64,000 nt of DNA from Micromonospora sp. MP36 (GTDB lineage: Bacteria > Actinomycetota > Actinomycetes > Mycobacteriales > Micromonosporaceae): the NCBI RefSeq assembly GCF_008119785.1, contig NZ_VSFA01000001.1, positions 186,001 through 250,000 of the forward strand, written 5' to 3'. The notes beneath the pieces are model-generated. The model was given only the letters and a program-made list of their open reading frames with translations, had not been told where the DNA came from and did no database searches. Made by a program: the position numbers and the translations under genes. This document shows, piece after piece, positions 34,015 through 41,912 of this stretch; the stretch's first letter is position 1, and each line of letters opens with the position of its first letter.

Positions 34015-34458
34015 ATGCCCGCCGACGCCTCCGCGGCCGCCACCGATCGGCCCGAGCCGTCCGGGCCCGCCGACGTCGCGCGCCGGGAGGCCGGCGTCAC
34101 CGTCCCCCCGCCCCGCTCCGCCCCGGCCGTCGAGGCCGATCCGGCACCGCCCGCCGATCCGCCGTCGGCCCCCGACACCCGGCCGGCGGAGGCCGCCGAC
34201 CGCGCTCCCGAACCGGCCGACGGCGCGGACGGCCTGACCGAGCGGGAGCGGCAGATCCTCGCCTTCGAGCAGCAGTGGTGGAAGCACGCCGGCGCCAAGG
34301 AGCAGGCCATCCGGGACACCTTCGGGCTCTCCGCCACCCGCTACTACCAGCTGCTCAACGCGCTGCTCGACCACCCGGCCGCGCTGGCCGCCGAGCCGGT
34401 GCTGATCGGTCGGTTGCGGCGGTTGCGCTCCTCCCGGGCCCGCAACCGGCGGCGCTGA
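34015..34458 (+). CDS. DUF3263 protein
   Basis: A 147-residue actinobacterial protein. The first 80 residues are Pro/Ala-rich and probably disordered. The last 65 form DUF3263: LTERERQILAFEQQWWKHAG, then IRDTFGLSATRYYQLLNALL, a helix-turn-helix-like stretch ending in an Arg-rich tail (RLRRLRSSRARNRRR). The DNA-binding role is inferred from this look. ATG 34015 has GAGGAG upstream. Its long N-terminal extension is more than usual for the family. Confidence 0.85.
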   Translation: MPADASAAATDRPEPSGPADVARREAGVTVPPPRSAPAVEADPAPPADPPSAPDTRPAEAADRAPEPADGADGLTERERQILAFEQQWWKHAGAKEQAIRDTFGLSATRYYQLLNALLDHPAALAAEPVLIGRLRRLRSSRARNRRR

Positions 34459-34663
34459 CCTTCCCGTCCGCGTGCGGCCGGTGCAGGATGGCGGCGGCGC
34501 GCCCGAGTCGGGGTGCGCCTCGGTGAGTTGCGGGGCTGCCGTCCCGGTCACCGTCCGCATGGCGTCCGCTGCTCCGGGTAGGCCGGGGGAGGCGACGGCT
34601 CCCGGGGTGCTGCGCGGCGTCGGCCGCGCCGCGGGGGAGCGCCGGTACGGAGGGAGCTGACGG

Positions 34664-35566
34664 ATGGGGGCACCAGATCACCGGTACCCGACGGGGAGCC
34701 GGCCGGCGCGGCCGGTCGGCACGGCGCCGATGATGCGGATTCGGTCCGCCTCCGATCCCGCGCCGGGCCGCCTGGAGAACGAGGACGTCGCCTTCCAGTT
34801 CGGGCCGCTGGTCGGGGTCCTCGACGGAGCCACCGTGCCGGAGGGCTTCGACACCGGGTGCGTGCACGGCCCGGCCTGGTACGTCCGGCACCTGGCCGCC
34901 CGGATCGGCCTGGCCGTCGCGGCCCGGCCGGCGGCCACGCTGATGAGCAGCCTCGCGGCGGCGATCCTGGCGGTCCGGGCCGACCACGGCGGGGAGTGCG
35001 ACCTCGACCACCCGGGGACCCCGTCGTCCACGGTCTGCCTGCTCCGGGAGGGCGGCGAGCAGGTGGACTACCTGGTGCTCTGCGACAGCCCGCTGGTGCT
35101 GGACGCCGGTGGCGAGGTCAGCGTGGTCTCCGACGAGCGGCTGGAGGCGGCGCTCGCGGACCTGCGCCGGGCCGCTGCCGCGCTGCCCGACGGAGACATC
35201 GACCCGGCGACCCGGTTCCACCGGTCGGTGACCGTGCAGCGGGCCCGGATGAACCGGACCCACGGCTACTGGGCCGCCGCCGCCGACCCGGACGCGGCGT
35301 ACCACGCGGTGACCGGGACGCTGCCGCTGCGCGGGCCGGGGGCGCTGCGGCGCGCGGCGCTGCTCAGCGACGGCGCGTCCTGCGCGGTCGAGCAGTTCGG
35401 CCTCTTCGACTGGGCGGGCCTGCTCGACGTGACGGCCGCGGCGGGGCCGGCGGGGTTGATCGGCCGGGTGCGGGCCGCCGAGCGGGACCACCCGGACCGG
35501 CTGCGCCGGCACAAACGGACCGACGACGCCTCGGTGGTGTTCTGCGAGTTCGGCCCGGCGGACTGA
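34664..35566 (+). CDS. PP2C-like protein phosphatase domain protein
   Basis: A 300-residue protein. The PP2C-like pattern is visible: ENEDVAFQFGPLVGVLDGAT (metal Asp in the D-G-A-T turn), TPSSTVCLLREGG, DYLVLCDSPLVL, LLSDGASCAVEQ and the terminal TDDASVVFCEF. Spacing suggests a metal-dependent phosphatase, diverged from classic members. No sensor or membrane segment. ATG 34664 has GGAGGGAG upstream; a second in-frame ATG pair occurs 22 codons later. The substrate is unknown. Confidence 0.72.
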   Translation: MGAPDHRYPTGSRPARPVGTAPMMRIRSASDPAPGRLENEDVAFQFGPLVGVLDGATVPEGFDTGCVHGPAWYVRHLAARIGLAVAARPAATLMSSLAAAILAVRADHGGECDLDHPGTPSSTVCLLREGGEQVDYLVLCDSPLVLDAGGEVSVVSDERLEAALADLRRAAAALPDGDIDPATRFHRSVTVQRARMNRTHGYWAAAADPDAAYHAVTGTLPLRGPGALRRAALLSDGASCAVEQFGLFDWAGLLDVTAAAGPAGLIGRVRAAERDHPDRLRRHKRTDDASVVFCEFGPAD

Positions 35567-35702
35567 AGAAGGTCCGGTCGGCTGACAACGGAGCGTGATG
35601 CGGAACACCGAGGGGGTACGACCGGCCGGTACGCTCCGCCGGACCGGCAGTCCGGGACCAAAGGGGTGGACTTGGGCCGGTACGACCGGCAGACTGCGGC
35701 TC

Positions 35703-36212
35703 GTGACGCGTGCCGTTCGACTGGAGCCGGTGGACGAGGGAAACCTGGAGCCGTTGCTCTCCGTAGCAGCGGCCGAGGCGGAACCGGAGGACGTCATGCC
35801 CCCGGTGGAGGCCCCGGCCGGCTGGTCGCTGGCCCGCCGGGACGCGTTCCGAGAGTTTCACCGGGCCAGCTTCGGCGGCCTGGACGGCCCCACCCGCACC
35901 CTGATGTTCGCGATCGTGGCGGGTGGCGAGGTGGTCGGCATGGTCCGGATGACCCGCTGCGACGAACCCGGAACGGTGGAGACCGGGATGTGGCTGGGGC
36001 GCTCGGCCCGGGGCCAGGGGCTCGGCGCGGCCGCCCTGCGTGAATTGCTGAACGCCGCCGCCGCGGCCGGTATGCGTACCGTGGTCGCGGAAACAACCCC
36101 GGACAATCACGGTGCGATATCCGTGCTGAAGAAATGCGGCGCAGAATTGCGCGAGAAGGACGGGAAGTTGCACGCGGAAATGTGTCTCGATTCCGCGCTT
36201 CCCGCCCGCTGA
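35703..36212 (+). CDS. GNAT N-acetyltransferase (RimJ/RimL-like)
   Basis: A 169-residue acetyltransferase: FAIVAGGEVVGMVRMTRC, then the acetyl-CoA pyrophosphate loop GRSARGQGLGAAALRELLNA, and the C-terminal ETTPDNHGAISVLKKCGAEL motif. GTG 35703 marks the start of similarity. The acceptor is unknown. The 3' end and the region after it are less GC-rich than the surroundings. Confidence 0.85.
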   Translation: MTRAVRLEPVDEGNLEPLLSVAAAEAEPEDVMPPVEAPAGWSLARRDAFREFHRASFGGLDGPTRTLMFAIVAGGEVVGMVRMTRCDEPGTVETGMWLGRSARGQGLGAAALRELLNAAAAAGMRTVVAETTPDNHGAISVLKKCGAELREKDGKLHAEMCLDSALPAR

Positions 36213-36500
36213 GTTCCCCTCTCCTTTCTGGGTGATATCGCCTTCTCTCTGCTCGTGGCGCTACGCCTGTCCGCTTTGTTCGCCCGATGCCCGGTCATGA
36301 TCGGCTGTCCGATTACCCCGTGACACACCTCTCGCGAATTGCGCGGACAGGTTTTGCGGATGGGGCCCCGGGTACTGCCCGCCGGGTCCGCTGATACGGG
36401 ACGCCCGGTCGCAGGCCCATTTCCGCTGGTCCCCGGTAGCTGTTTTCCGGCCTGCCCCCACGAGCGGTGTCCGCGTCCGCCGGGGAGCGAAGGAGAACGT
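36213..36500 (+). other. Promoter region of the gas vesicle operon
   Basis: No gene. The first 130 bp are comparatively AT/pyrimidine-rich (CCCCTCTCCTTTCTGGGTGA, then GATATCGCC). GGAGCGAAGGAG before 36501 is a strong ribosome site. I see no clear sigma-70 promoter pair, so a non-housekeeping sigma factor may be used. Confidence 0.4.
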
Positions 36501-36950
36501 ATGAAGAGCGGAGCACGGGTAGCGCTGGCGGTGGGTTTCGGCTACCTCCTCGGCCGCCGCAGAAAGCTGCGTACCGCCCTCACCCTGGCCGCCGCGGTGG
36601 CCGTCGGGCGGGCCAGCAAGGACCCCGGCGGCCTGCTGCGGTACGGCAGCGAGCTGGTGAACTCCTCGCCCCAGCTGAGCAACCTCAGCAAGCTGGGCGG
36701 ACCGCTCGCCACGGCTGGCAAGGCCGCGGCGACCGCCGCCGCCGGCAGCGGCATCGACGCGCTGAGCGGGAAGCTACGCGGCAGCGCCGACGCGTTGCGC
36801 CGCAGGTCCGGCGGCGACCGGCAGGGCACGGAGGCGGCCGCCGGGGAGCGCTCGGCCCCCGACGAGGAGCAGGAGCTCGACCAGCAGCCCGAGGCGGGGG
36901 ACGACGACGAGGACCGGGCCGAGGCCGGCAGCCGGCGACGGAGGCGGTGA
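36501..36950 (+). CDS. Gas-vesicle-cluster small membrane-associated protein
   Basis: A 149-residue protein, first gene of the gvp operon. The N-terminus has a small-residue hydrophobic stretch interrupted by a basic turn (VALAVGFGYLLGRRRKLRTA, then LTLAAAVAVGRAS). The centre is Gly/Ala-rich (GGPLATAGKAAATAAAGSG), and the tail is strongly acidic, then basic (DEEQELDQQPEAGDDDEDRA, then GSRRRRR). Accessory genes of this kind are known in Streptomyces gvp clusters. It could anchor assembly at a membrane or interact with the next protein, whose gene starts 3 bp after its stop; this is inferred. Confidence 0.65.
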   Translation: MKSGARVALAVGFGYLLGRRRKLRTALTLAAAVAVGRASKDPGGLLRYGSELVNSSPQLSNLSKLGGPLATAGKAAATAAAGSGIDALSGKLRGSADALRRRSGGDRQGTEAAAGERSAPDEEQELDQQPEAGDDDEDRAEAGSRRRRR

Positions 36951-36952
36951 GC

Positions 36953-38113
36953 ATGGCGACCAGCAACCTGGCCGACAAGGCGCGTGACCAGCTCGGCGAC
37001 GAGCTGCGCAACCTGGCCTCCGCGATCGGCGAACGGGCCGTGCAGGCGGTCACCGACCGGATCATCGGCGCCACCGGCCGGCTCAGCGAGTACGCGCAGC
37101 AGGGCGGCGGCCCCGGCCTGGTCGCCGCCGCCACCGGGATGCAGAAGCTCGCCGAGGGCCACTCGCCGATGAAGGCCATGTTCCATGCCGGCCTGGCCGG
37201 CGGTAAGGAGAAGTTGATGTCGGCGTTCAGTGGTGGCGGCGGCAAGGGTGCCCAGGGCGGCAAGAAGCTCAAGGTCACCAACATCGTCGAGACGATCGAG
37301 GTCGGCGTGCCGGTCCGGGTCGCGTACAACCAGTGGACGACCTTCGGCGACTTCCCGAGCTTCATGAAGAAGGTGGCGCAGGCCGACTGCGAGTCGGACG
37401 AGCAGATGACCTGGAAGGCGCAGGTCTTCTGGTCGCACCGGACCTGGGAGTCGACGATCGTCCGGCAGATCCCCGACCGGCTGATCCACTGGCGGTCCAA
37501 GGGCGAGAAGGGGCACGTCGACGGCACCGTCAGCTTCCACGAGGTCGGCCCCGAACTGACCAGGATCCTGGTCGTCCTGGAATACCACCCGCAGGGCCTC
37601 GTCGAGCGCACCGGCAACCTCTGGCGGGCCCAGGGCCGCCGGGTGCGGCTGGAGCTGAAGCACTTCGTCCGGCACGTGATGACCCACACCGTGCTCGACC
37701 CCGAGGCGGTCGAGGGCTGGCGCGGCGAGATCGAGGACTCGCGGGTGGTCAAGGACCACGAGACCGCCCTTCGCGAGGAGCAGCAGGCCCACGCGGGCTG
37801 CGAGGAGGAGCTTGCGGAGCGCCCGCCCGCCGAGCGCGGCCGCGGTCGTACCCCGCAGCGCCGGCTTCCCCCCGAGCAGGAGGAGGAGTACGACGCCTAC
37901 GACGAGGGCGACGACTACGACGAGGACGAGTACGCCGAGGAACCGGAGGAGGAGCAACGGCGGCGCCGGCAGCCCGAGCGGGCCCGCCGCCCGCAGCCCC
38001 GCGAGGAGCGGGAGCCGCGCCCGGAGCCGCAGCGGTCCCGGCTGGCCCGGCGTACCCCGGAATCCCCCCGACGGCCGGTGGTTCGCCGCCGGCGAGAGGA
38101 GCGTCACGAATGA
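36953..38113 (+). CDS. SRPBCC-domain protein of the gas vesicle cluster
   Basis: A 386-residue protein. Residues 1-105 are helical and Gly-rich with amphipathic segments ([20 protein letters not shown]). Residues 110-250 form an SRPBCC/polyketide-cyclase fold ([54 protein letters not shown]). The last 130 residues are a low-complexity polyampholyte with an Asp/Glu/Tyr cluster followed by Arg/Pro. The SRPBCC cavity usually binds a hydrophobic ligand; here it may handle GvpA monomers or lipid. Its stop overlaps the gvpA start by four bases. Confidence 0.75.
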   Translation: MATSNLADKARDQLGDELRNLASAIGERAVQAVTDRIIGATGRLSEYAQQGGGPGLVAAATGMQKLAEGHSPMKAMFHAGLAGGKEKLMSAFSGGGGKGAQGGKKLKVTNIVETIEVGVPVRVAYNQWTTFGDFPSFMKKVAQADCESDEQMTWKAQVFWSHRTWESTIVRQIPDRLIHWRSKGEKGHVDGTVSFHEVGPELTRILVVLEYHPQGLVERTGNLWRAQGRRVRLELKHFVRHVMTHTVLDPEAVEGWRGEIEDSRVVKDHETALREEQQAHAGCEEELAERPPAERGRGRTPQRRLPPEQEEEYDAYDEGDDYDEDEYAEEPEEEQRRRRQPERARRPQPREEREPRPEPQRSRLARRTPESPRRPVVRRRREERHE

Positions 38114-38532
38114 CGGTAGCCACGACAACCGGAAGTCAGTCAGGTAGCGCCCTGGAGCGCAGCGGCAGCGGTGGGGGTGGCCTCGCCGACGTCGTAGAGA
38201 CGGTGCTGGACAAGGGCGTGGTGATCGACGCCCAGGTGTCGGTCGCGGTGGTCGGCATCCAGCTGTTGGAGATCAACGCGCGGATCGTCATCGCCAGCGT
38301 CGAGACGTACCTGCGGTTCGCCGAGACGGTGGACCGGCTGAGCATCACCCCGAAGGGCACGAAGGGCCTGCCCGACATGGTGGGGGACGCGGCCGGGGCG
38401 GCGACCAAGGGCAAGGCGGTCTCCGGCCTCAGCAAGGCGGCCCAGGAGATCAGCGGTGCCGTGGTGGATTCGCTGGGCGACCGCGACGCCGACCGCGAGC
38501 GACCGCGCCGGCGCCGGGACGAGGAGCGTTGA
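38110..38532 (+). CDS. gvpA: Gas vesicle structural protein GvpA
   Basis: The shell protein, 140 residues. The conserved core is at 25-75: [40 protein letters not shown], then [10 protein letters not shown]. This helix-strand-strand-helix forms the ribs of the vesicle. It is the most GvpA-like of the three paralogues here. The C-terminal extension of about 65 residues ([20 protein letters not shown] and a basic tail) is longer than in cyanobacterial GvpA (about 70 residues in total) and typical of actinobacteria. Confidence 0.92.
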   Translation: MTVATTTGSQSGSALERSGSGGGGLADVVETVLDKGVVIDAQVSVAVVGIQLLEINARIVIASVETYLRFAETVDRLSITPKGTKGLPDMVGDAAGAATKGKAVSGLSKAAQEISGAVVDSLGDRDADRERPRRRRDEER

Positions 38533-38533
38533 C

Positions 38534-39310
38534 ATGACCGATGAGCGGAAGCAGCCGGCCGGCGAGACCGGCCTGTTCCTCTACGGCATCATGCCGTCCG
38601 ACGTGGAGCCGACCCCGGACGCGGAGGGGGTCGGCTCCCCGCCGGGCGAGGTGACCGCCATCCGGCAGGGTGACCTCGCCGTGCTGGTCAGCGAGGTCGG
38701 GCTGGAGGAGCCGATTGGCCGGCCGGCCGACCTGACCGCGTACCAGCGGCTGCTGGACGCGACCGCGGCGGTGGCGCCGGTGCTGCCGGTGCGGTTCGGC
38801 ACCGTGGTCACCGGCGAGGATGCGGTCGACGACCTGCTGGACGCGCACCACGACCGGTTCGCCGCCGCGCTGGCGGAGCTGGAGGATCGCGTGCAGTACA
38901 CGGTGCACGGTCGGTTCGCCGAGGCGGAATTCATCAGCGGGCTGCTGGCCCAGAACCCGCCCGCCGCCGCGCTCGCCGACCAGGTGCGCGGCCGGTCGGA
39001 GGTGGAGTGCCGGGAGGAGCGGATCCGGCTCGGCGAGATGATCGCGCAGGCCGTGGAACTGCGGCGGGAGGCGGAGAACCGCGACCTCGTCGACGCGGTG
39101 GGCCGGTACGCGGTGGCGAACGCCGCCCGCCCGCCCAGCCACGAGCTGGACGCGGTGAACGTGGCCTTCCTGGTCACCACCGACGACGAGGACGAGTTCA
39201 TCCAGGCGGTGGAGGACTTCGCCGAGCGGCGGCGGGACCTGGTCCGGATGCGGCTGCTCGGCCCGCTCGCCCCGTACGACTTCGTCAGCGCCCACCAGTT
39301 GGTGGACTGA
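38534..39310 (+). CDS. gvpF: Gas vesicle protein GvpF (GvpL/F family)
   Basis: A 258-residue assembly protein. LFLYGIMPSD opens the N-terminal domain, VLPVRFGTVVTGEDAV is the family hallmark, and the C-terminal domain ends in LLGPLAPYDFVSAHQ. GvpF/L proteins bind GvpA and are minor components needed at the start of vesicle growth. It begins one base after the gvpA stop. A second, diverged family member (gvpL) lies downstream. The F and L labels follow gene order. Confidence 0.9.
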   Translation: MTDERKQPAGETGLFLYGIMPSDVEPTPDAEGVGSPPGEVTAIRQGDLAVLVSEVGLEEPIGRPADLTAYQRLLDATAAVAPVLPVRFGTVVTGEDAVDDLLDAHHDRFAAALAELEDRVQYTVHGRFAEAEFISGLLAQNPPAAALADQVRGRSEVECREERIRLGEMIAQAVELRREAENRDLVDAVGRYAVANAARPPSHELDAVNVAFLVTTDDEDEFIQAVEDFAERRRDLVRMRLLGPLAPYDFVSAHQLVD

Positions 39311-39313
39311 GCC

Positions 39314-39652
39314 GTGGACATCCTCTGGGGGCTGCTCACCCTGCCGTACGCCCCGGTGCGGGGGCTCACCGTGGTGGTCAAGGTGATCGCCCGGGAGGCG
39401 GAGTCGCAGCAGTACAACCCGGTCAACATCCGGCGCGAGCTGGAGGAGCTGGACCGGGCGGCGGCGGCCGGCGAGATCAGCCCGCGGCAGCGGGACCGAG
39501 CCCAGCAGCGGGTGCTGGACCGGCTGACCGAGCCCACCGGCTCCACCAGCCCGACCCCGTCCCGCGGCACCGCCACCGGCCGACGGCAGCCGCCCGTGCG
39601 GCGGCGGGCCGGCGGCCGACGGGACGGGCCGCGCCGCGGGCGAGGGAGATGA
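39314..39652 (+). CDS. gvpG: Gas vesicle protein GvpG
   Basis: A 112-residue protein. The first 60 residues match GvpG (ILWGLLTLPYAPVRGLTVVV then YNPVNIRRELEELDRAAAAG). A basic tail of about 45 residues (Arg-rich) is added. GvpG is an essential assembly factor of unknown mechanism. GTG start three bases after the gvpF stop. Confidence 0.88.
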   Translation: MDILWGLLTLPYAPVRGLTVVVKVIAREAESQQYNPVNIRRELEELDRAAAAGEISPRQRDRAQQRVLDRLTEPTGSTSPTPSRGTATGRRQPPVRRRAGGRRDGPRRGRGR

Positions 39653-39653
39653 G

Positions 39654-40004
39654 ATGGCACCAGGACGGATCCGCGGCGACGGCGACCGCGAACGCCGGCG
39701 CGACCCGGACGACCGGGAAGCCGGCCGGTACGCCGACGAGGAGGAGTACGAGGAGATCTCGGCCGCCGAGGCGGCCCGGGAAGGGCTGCGCCAGATCGTC
39801 GGGCTGACCGGCAGGGACCCACTCGGGATCACCTCGATCGAGCCCACCGACGACGGCTGGCTGATCGGGGTGGAGGTGGTCGAGGACCGCCGCATCCCGG
39901 CGTCGACCGACCTGCTCGGCCTCTATGAGGTCGAGCTGGACCTGGCCGGCAGCCTGTTCGCCTACCGGCGGACGCGCCGCTACCAGCGGGGCAAGGGGGA
40001 CTGA
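39654..40004 (+). CDS. gvpO: Gas vesicle protein GvpO
   Basis: A 116-residue protein. The N-terminal third is charged (Asp/Glu/Arg). The conserved domain is ISAAEAAREGLRQIVGLTGR, then GWLIGVEVVEDRRIPASTDL and YEVELDLAGSLFAYRRTRRY, which identifies GvpO. In haloarchaea GvpO affects vesicle transcript levels and gas vesicle formation; here it is inside the structural operon. Confidence 0.88.
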   Translation: MAPGRIRGDGDRERRRDPDDREAGRYADEEEYEEISAAEAAREGLRQIVGLTGRDPLGITSIEPTDDGWLIGVEVVEDRRIPASTDLLGLYEVELDLAGSLFAYRRTRRYQRGKGD

Positions 40005-40005
40005 G

Positions 40006-40383
40006 ATGACCGTTGGGCGGACTCCTGCGGTGGTGCAGAACTCCGGTCAGGTGCTGCCGGCCGGGCACGATCCGGCGAACCTCGGGGACATCCTCGAACG
40101 GGTCCTCGACCGGGGCATAGTCATCGCCGGTGACATCCGGGTCAGCCTGCTCGACATCGAGCTGCTGACGCTCAAGCTGCGGCTGGTCATCGCGTCGGTG
40201 GACACGGCCCGGCAGATCGGCATCGACTGGTGGGAGCACGACCCGTGGCTCAGTTCGCGGGCCCGCCCGCCGGTCGAGCCGGGTCCCCATGACCCGGAGG
40301 AGGTCGAGGCGGCCCGCCGGCCGCGGGTCGCCGGCCGGTCCGAGCGGGCCGCGAGGGAGGAGTGGGATGAGTACGACGGCTGA
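40006..40383 (+). CDS. gvpJ: Gas vesicle protein GvpJ (GvpA paralogue)
   Basis: A 125-residue GvpA-family minor protein. The core is LGDILERVLDRGIVIAGDIR, VSLLDIELLTLKLRLVIASV, then DTARQIGIDWWEHDPWL. The WWEHDPW end of the core is characteristic of GvpJ/M-like proteins rather than GvpA. A charged tail follows. Such paralogues are needed to nucleate vesicles. The next gene starts 17 bases before its stop. Confidence 0.85.
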   Translation: MTVGRTPAVVQNSGQVLPAGHDPANLGDILERVLDRGIVIAGDIRVSLLDIELLTLKLRLVIASVDTARQIGIDWWEHDPWLSSRARPPVEPGPHDPEEVEAARRPRVAGRSERAAREEWDEYDG

Positions 40384-41185
40384 CCGCACCTCGGCCGCCG
40401 CGCTGGACACCGGTGTCTGGCTGCACGGCGTGGTCGCCGAGGCGGACCCGGCCACCCTGGCCGGGATCACCGGGATCGCCGGCACGCCGGTGCGGACGGT
40501 GGCCGCCGCCGGTCTGGTCGCCGTGGTGAGCGACGCCCCGTTGACCGAGTACGGCGAGGAGGCGTTGCGCCGCAATCTGGAGGACCTGGCCTGGCTGGAA
40601 CGGGCCGCCCGCAGTCATCACGCCGTGGTCGACGCGCTGTCCCGGGCCGGCGCGGTGGTGCCGGCCCGGCTGGCCACCGTCTACCGCGACGACGACCGGG
40701 CGGCCCGGGCGCTGGTCGAGCGGCGCGACGAGCTGACCGCCACGCTGGCCCGGCTCACCGGCCGCGAGGAGTGGGGCGTCAAGGGGTACGTGGTGCCCGG
40801 GGCGACGCCGCGCGTCGAGGAACCGGCCGGCGGGGGCGGGGCCGGTGCGGCGTACCTGCGGCGGCGCCGGGCCCAGCTCAGCGCCCGCGAGGAGGGGCAG
40901 CGGATCGCCGCCGACGCGGCGGCCGCCGTGCACACCGCCCTCGCCGGGTGTGCGGTCGCCGCCCGCCGGCACGCCCCGCAGGACCGGCGGCTCTCCGGCG
41001 CGCCCACGGCCATGGTGCTCAACGGCGCGTACCTGATCGACCGGGACGGGCTGGACGCCTTCTCCGCGCTGATCGGCGCGCTGGCGGACCGGCACCCGGA
41101 GATCCGGCTGGAGCTGACCGGCCCCTGGCCGCCGTACTCCTTCGTGGCGGAACCGGAGCCGCACCCGGTTCGGGGGGCGGCGTGA
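40367..41185 (+). CDS. gvpL: Gas vesicle protein GvpL (GvpL/F family)
   Basis: A 272-residue second member of the GvpL/F family: GVWLHGVVAEAD at the start, VVPARLATVYRDDDRAARAL as the VLPVRFGT equivalent, and LTGPWPPYSFV at the end. It is more diverged than GvpF, with a Gly-rich loop (PAGGGGAGAA). GGGAGG precedes the ATG within the end of gvpJ. Confidence 0.88.
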   Translation: MSTTADRTSAAALDTGVWLHGVVAEADPATLAGITGIAGTPVRTVAAAGLVAVVSDAPLTEYGEEALRRNLEDLAWLERAARSHHAVVDALSRAGAVVPARLATVYRDDDRAARALVERRDELTATLARLTGREEWGVKGYVVPGATPRVEEPAGGGGAGAAYLRRRRAQLSAREEGQRIAADAAAAVHTALAGCAVAARRHAPQDRRLSGAPTAMVLNGAYLIDRDGLDAFSALIGALADRHPEIRLELTGPWPPYSFVAEPEPHPVRGAA

Positions 41186-41237
41186 CCGCGGCGGCGGCCC
41201 GCCCGGCCCTGGGCGGCCCCGGAAGGTGGCGGTCGGC

Positions 41238-41474
41238 ATGGGCGTGACCTCGCTGGTCCCGAGCAGCGCCGACGACCCGCTGACCTACCGGCCGGTGGCC
41301 CTGGTGGACCTGCTCGACCGGGTGCTCGCCACCGGCGTGGTGATCACCGGGGACATCACCATCGCCATCGCCGACGTCGACCTGGTCCGGATCTCGCTGC
41401 GCGCGCTGATCGCCTCGGTCGGCGCGCTCGCCCCGCCCGAACTCGAACCGGCCGAAGTGGAGGTACAGCCGTGA
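41238..41474 (+). CDS. gvpS: Gas vesicle protein GvpS (GvpA paralogue)
   Basis: A 78-residue third GvpA-family protein: ALVDLLDRVLATGVVITGDI then TIAIADVDLVRISLRALIAS, with almost no tail. ATG 41238 has GGAAGG upstream; GTG 41226 is an alternative. Position before gvpK and small size match gvpS of Streptomyces. Its stop overlaps the gvpK start by four bases. Confidence 0.8.
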   Translation: MGVTSLVPSSADDPLTYRPVALVDLLDRVLATGVVITGDITIAIADVDLVRISLRALIASVGALAPPELEPAEVEVQP

Positions 41475-41824
41475 CCAGCCGGGACGAGGCGGCCGAACTG
41501 GCGGCGGCGCTGGGGGAGGCGCAGTGGCAGGCACCCCGGGTCCGGCCGCTGGACCGCCGGCTCGCCGTCGACCAGGACTCCGTCGAGCGCGGGCTGGCCA
41601 GCCTGGTGCTCACGATCGTCGAGCTGCTGCGGCAGCTCATGGAACGCCAGGCATTGCGCCGGGTCGACCTGGGTGACCTCACCGAGGAGCAGGTCGAACG
41701 CATCGGCACCACGCTGATGGCCCTGGAGGAGCAGATGGCCCACCTCCGTGATTACTTCGGCCTCTCCCCGGAGGACCTCAACCTCGACCTGGGCCCCCTC
41801 GGCCCCCTCCTCCCCACCGACTGA
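41471..41824 (+). CDS. gvpK: Gas vesicle protein GvpK
   Basis: A 117-residue protein: LAVDQDSVERGLASLVLTIV, ELLRQLMERQALRRVDLGDL, and a final EDLNLDLGPLGPLL. This all-helical pattern is diagnostic of GvpK, an essential assembly factor. It is the last gene of the operon, followed by a perfect inverted repeat. Confidence 0.92.
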   Translation: MTSRDEAAELAAALGEAQWQAPRVRPLDRRLAVDQDSVERGLASLVLTIVELLRQLMERQALRRVDLGDLTEEQVERIGTTLMALEEQMAHLRDYFGLSPEDLNLDLGPLGPLLPTD

Positions 41825-41846
41825 ACCCGGTTGCCCCCTCATGCGG

Positions 41847-41905
41847 TGATCATGAAGTTGTTGCCCCGACACGCCCCGGTGCGGCGCGCAACAACTTCAT
41901 GATCA
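41847..41905. repeat. 18-bp perfect inverted repeat between convergent genes
   Basis: TGATCATGAAGTTGTTGC (41847-41864) and its exact reverse complement (41888-41905) enclose a 23-nt GC-rich loop. It lies between the end of gvpK and the end of the AAA ATPase gene, where a two-way terminator would be expected. Confidence 0.9.
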
Positions 41906-41912
41906 ACGCACG

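Noticed and set aside
41226..41237. GTG 41226 as the gvpS start
   Set aside because: The ATG at 41238 has better Shine-Dalgarno spacing; the difference is only four residues and cannot be settled here.
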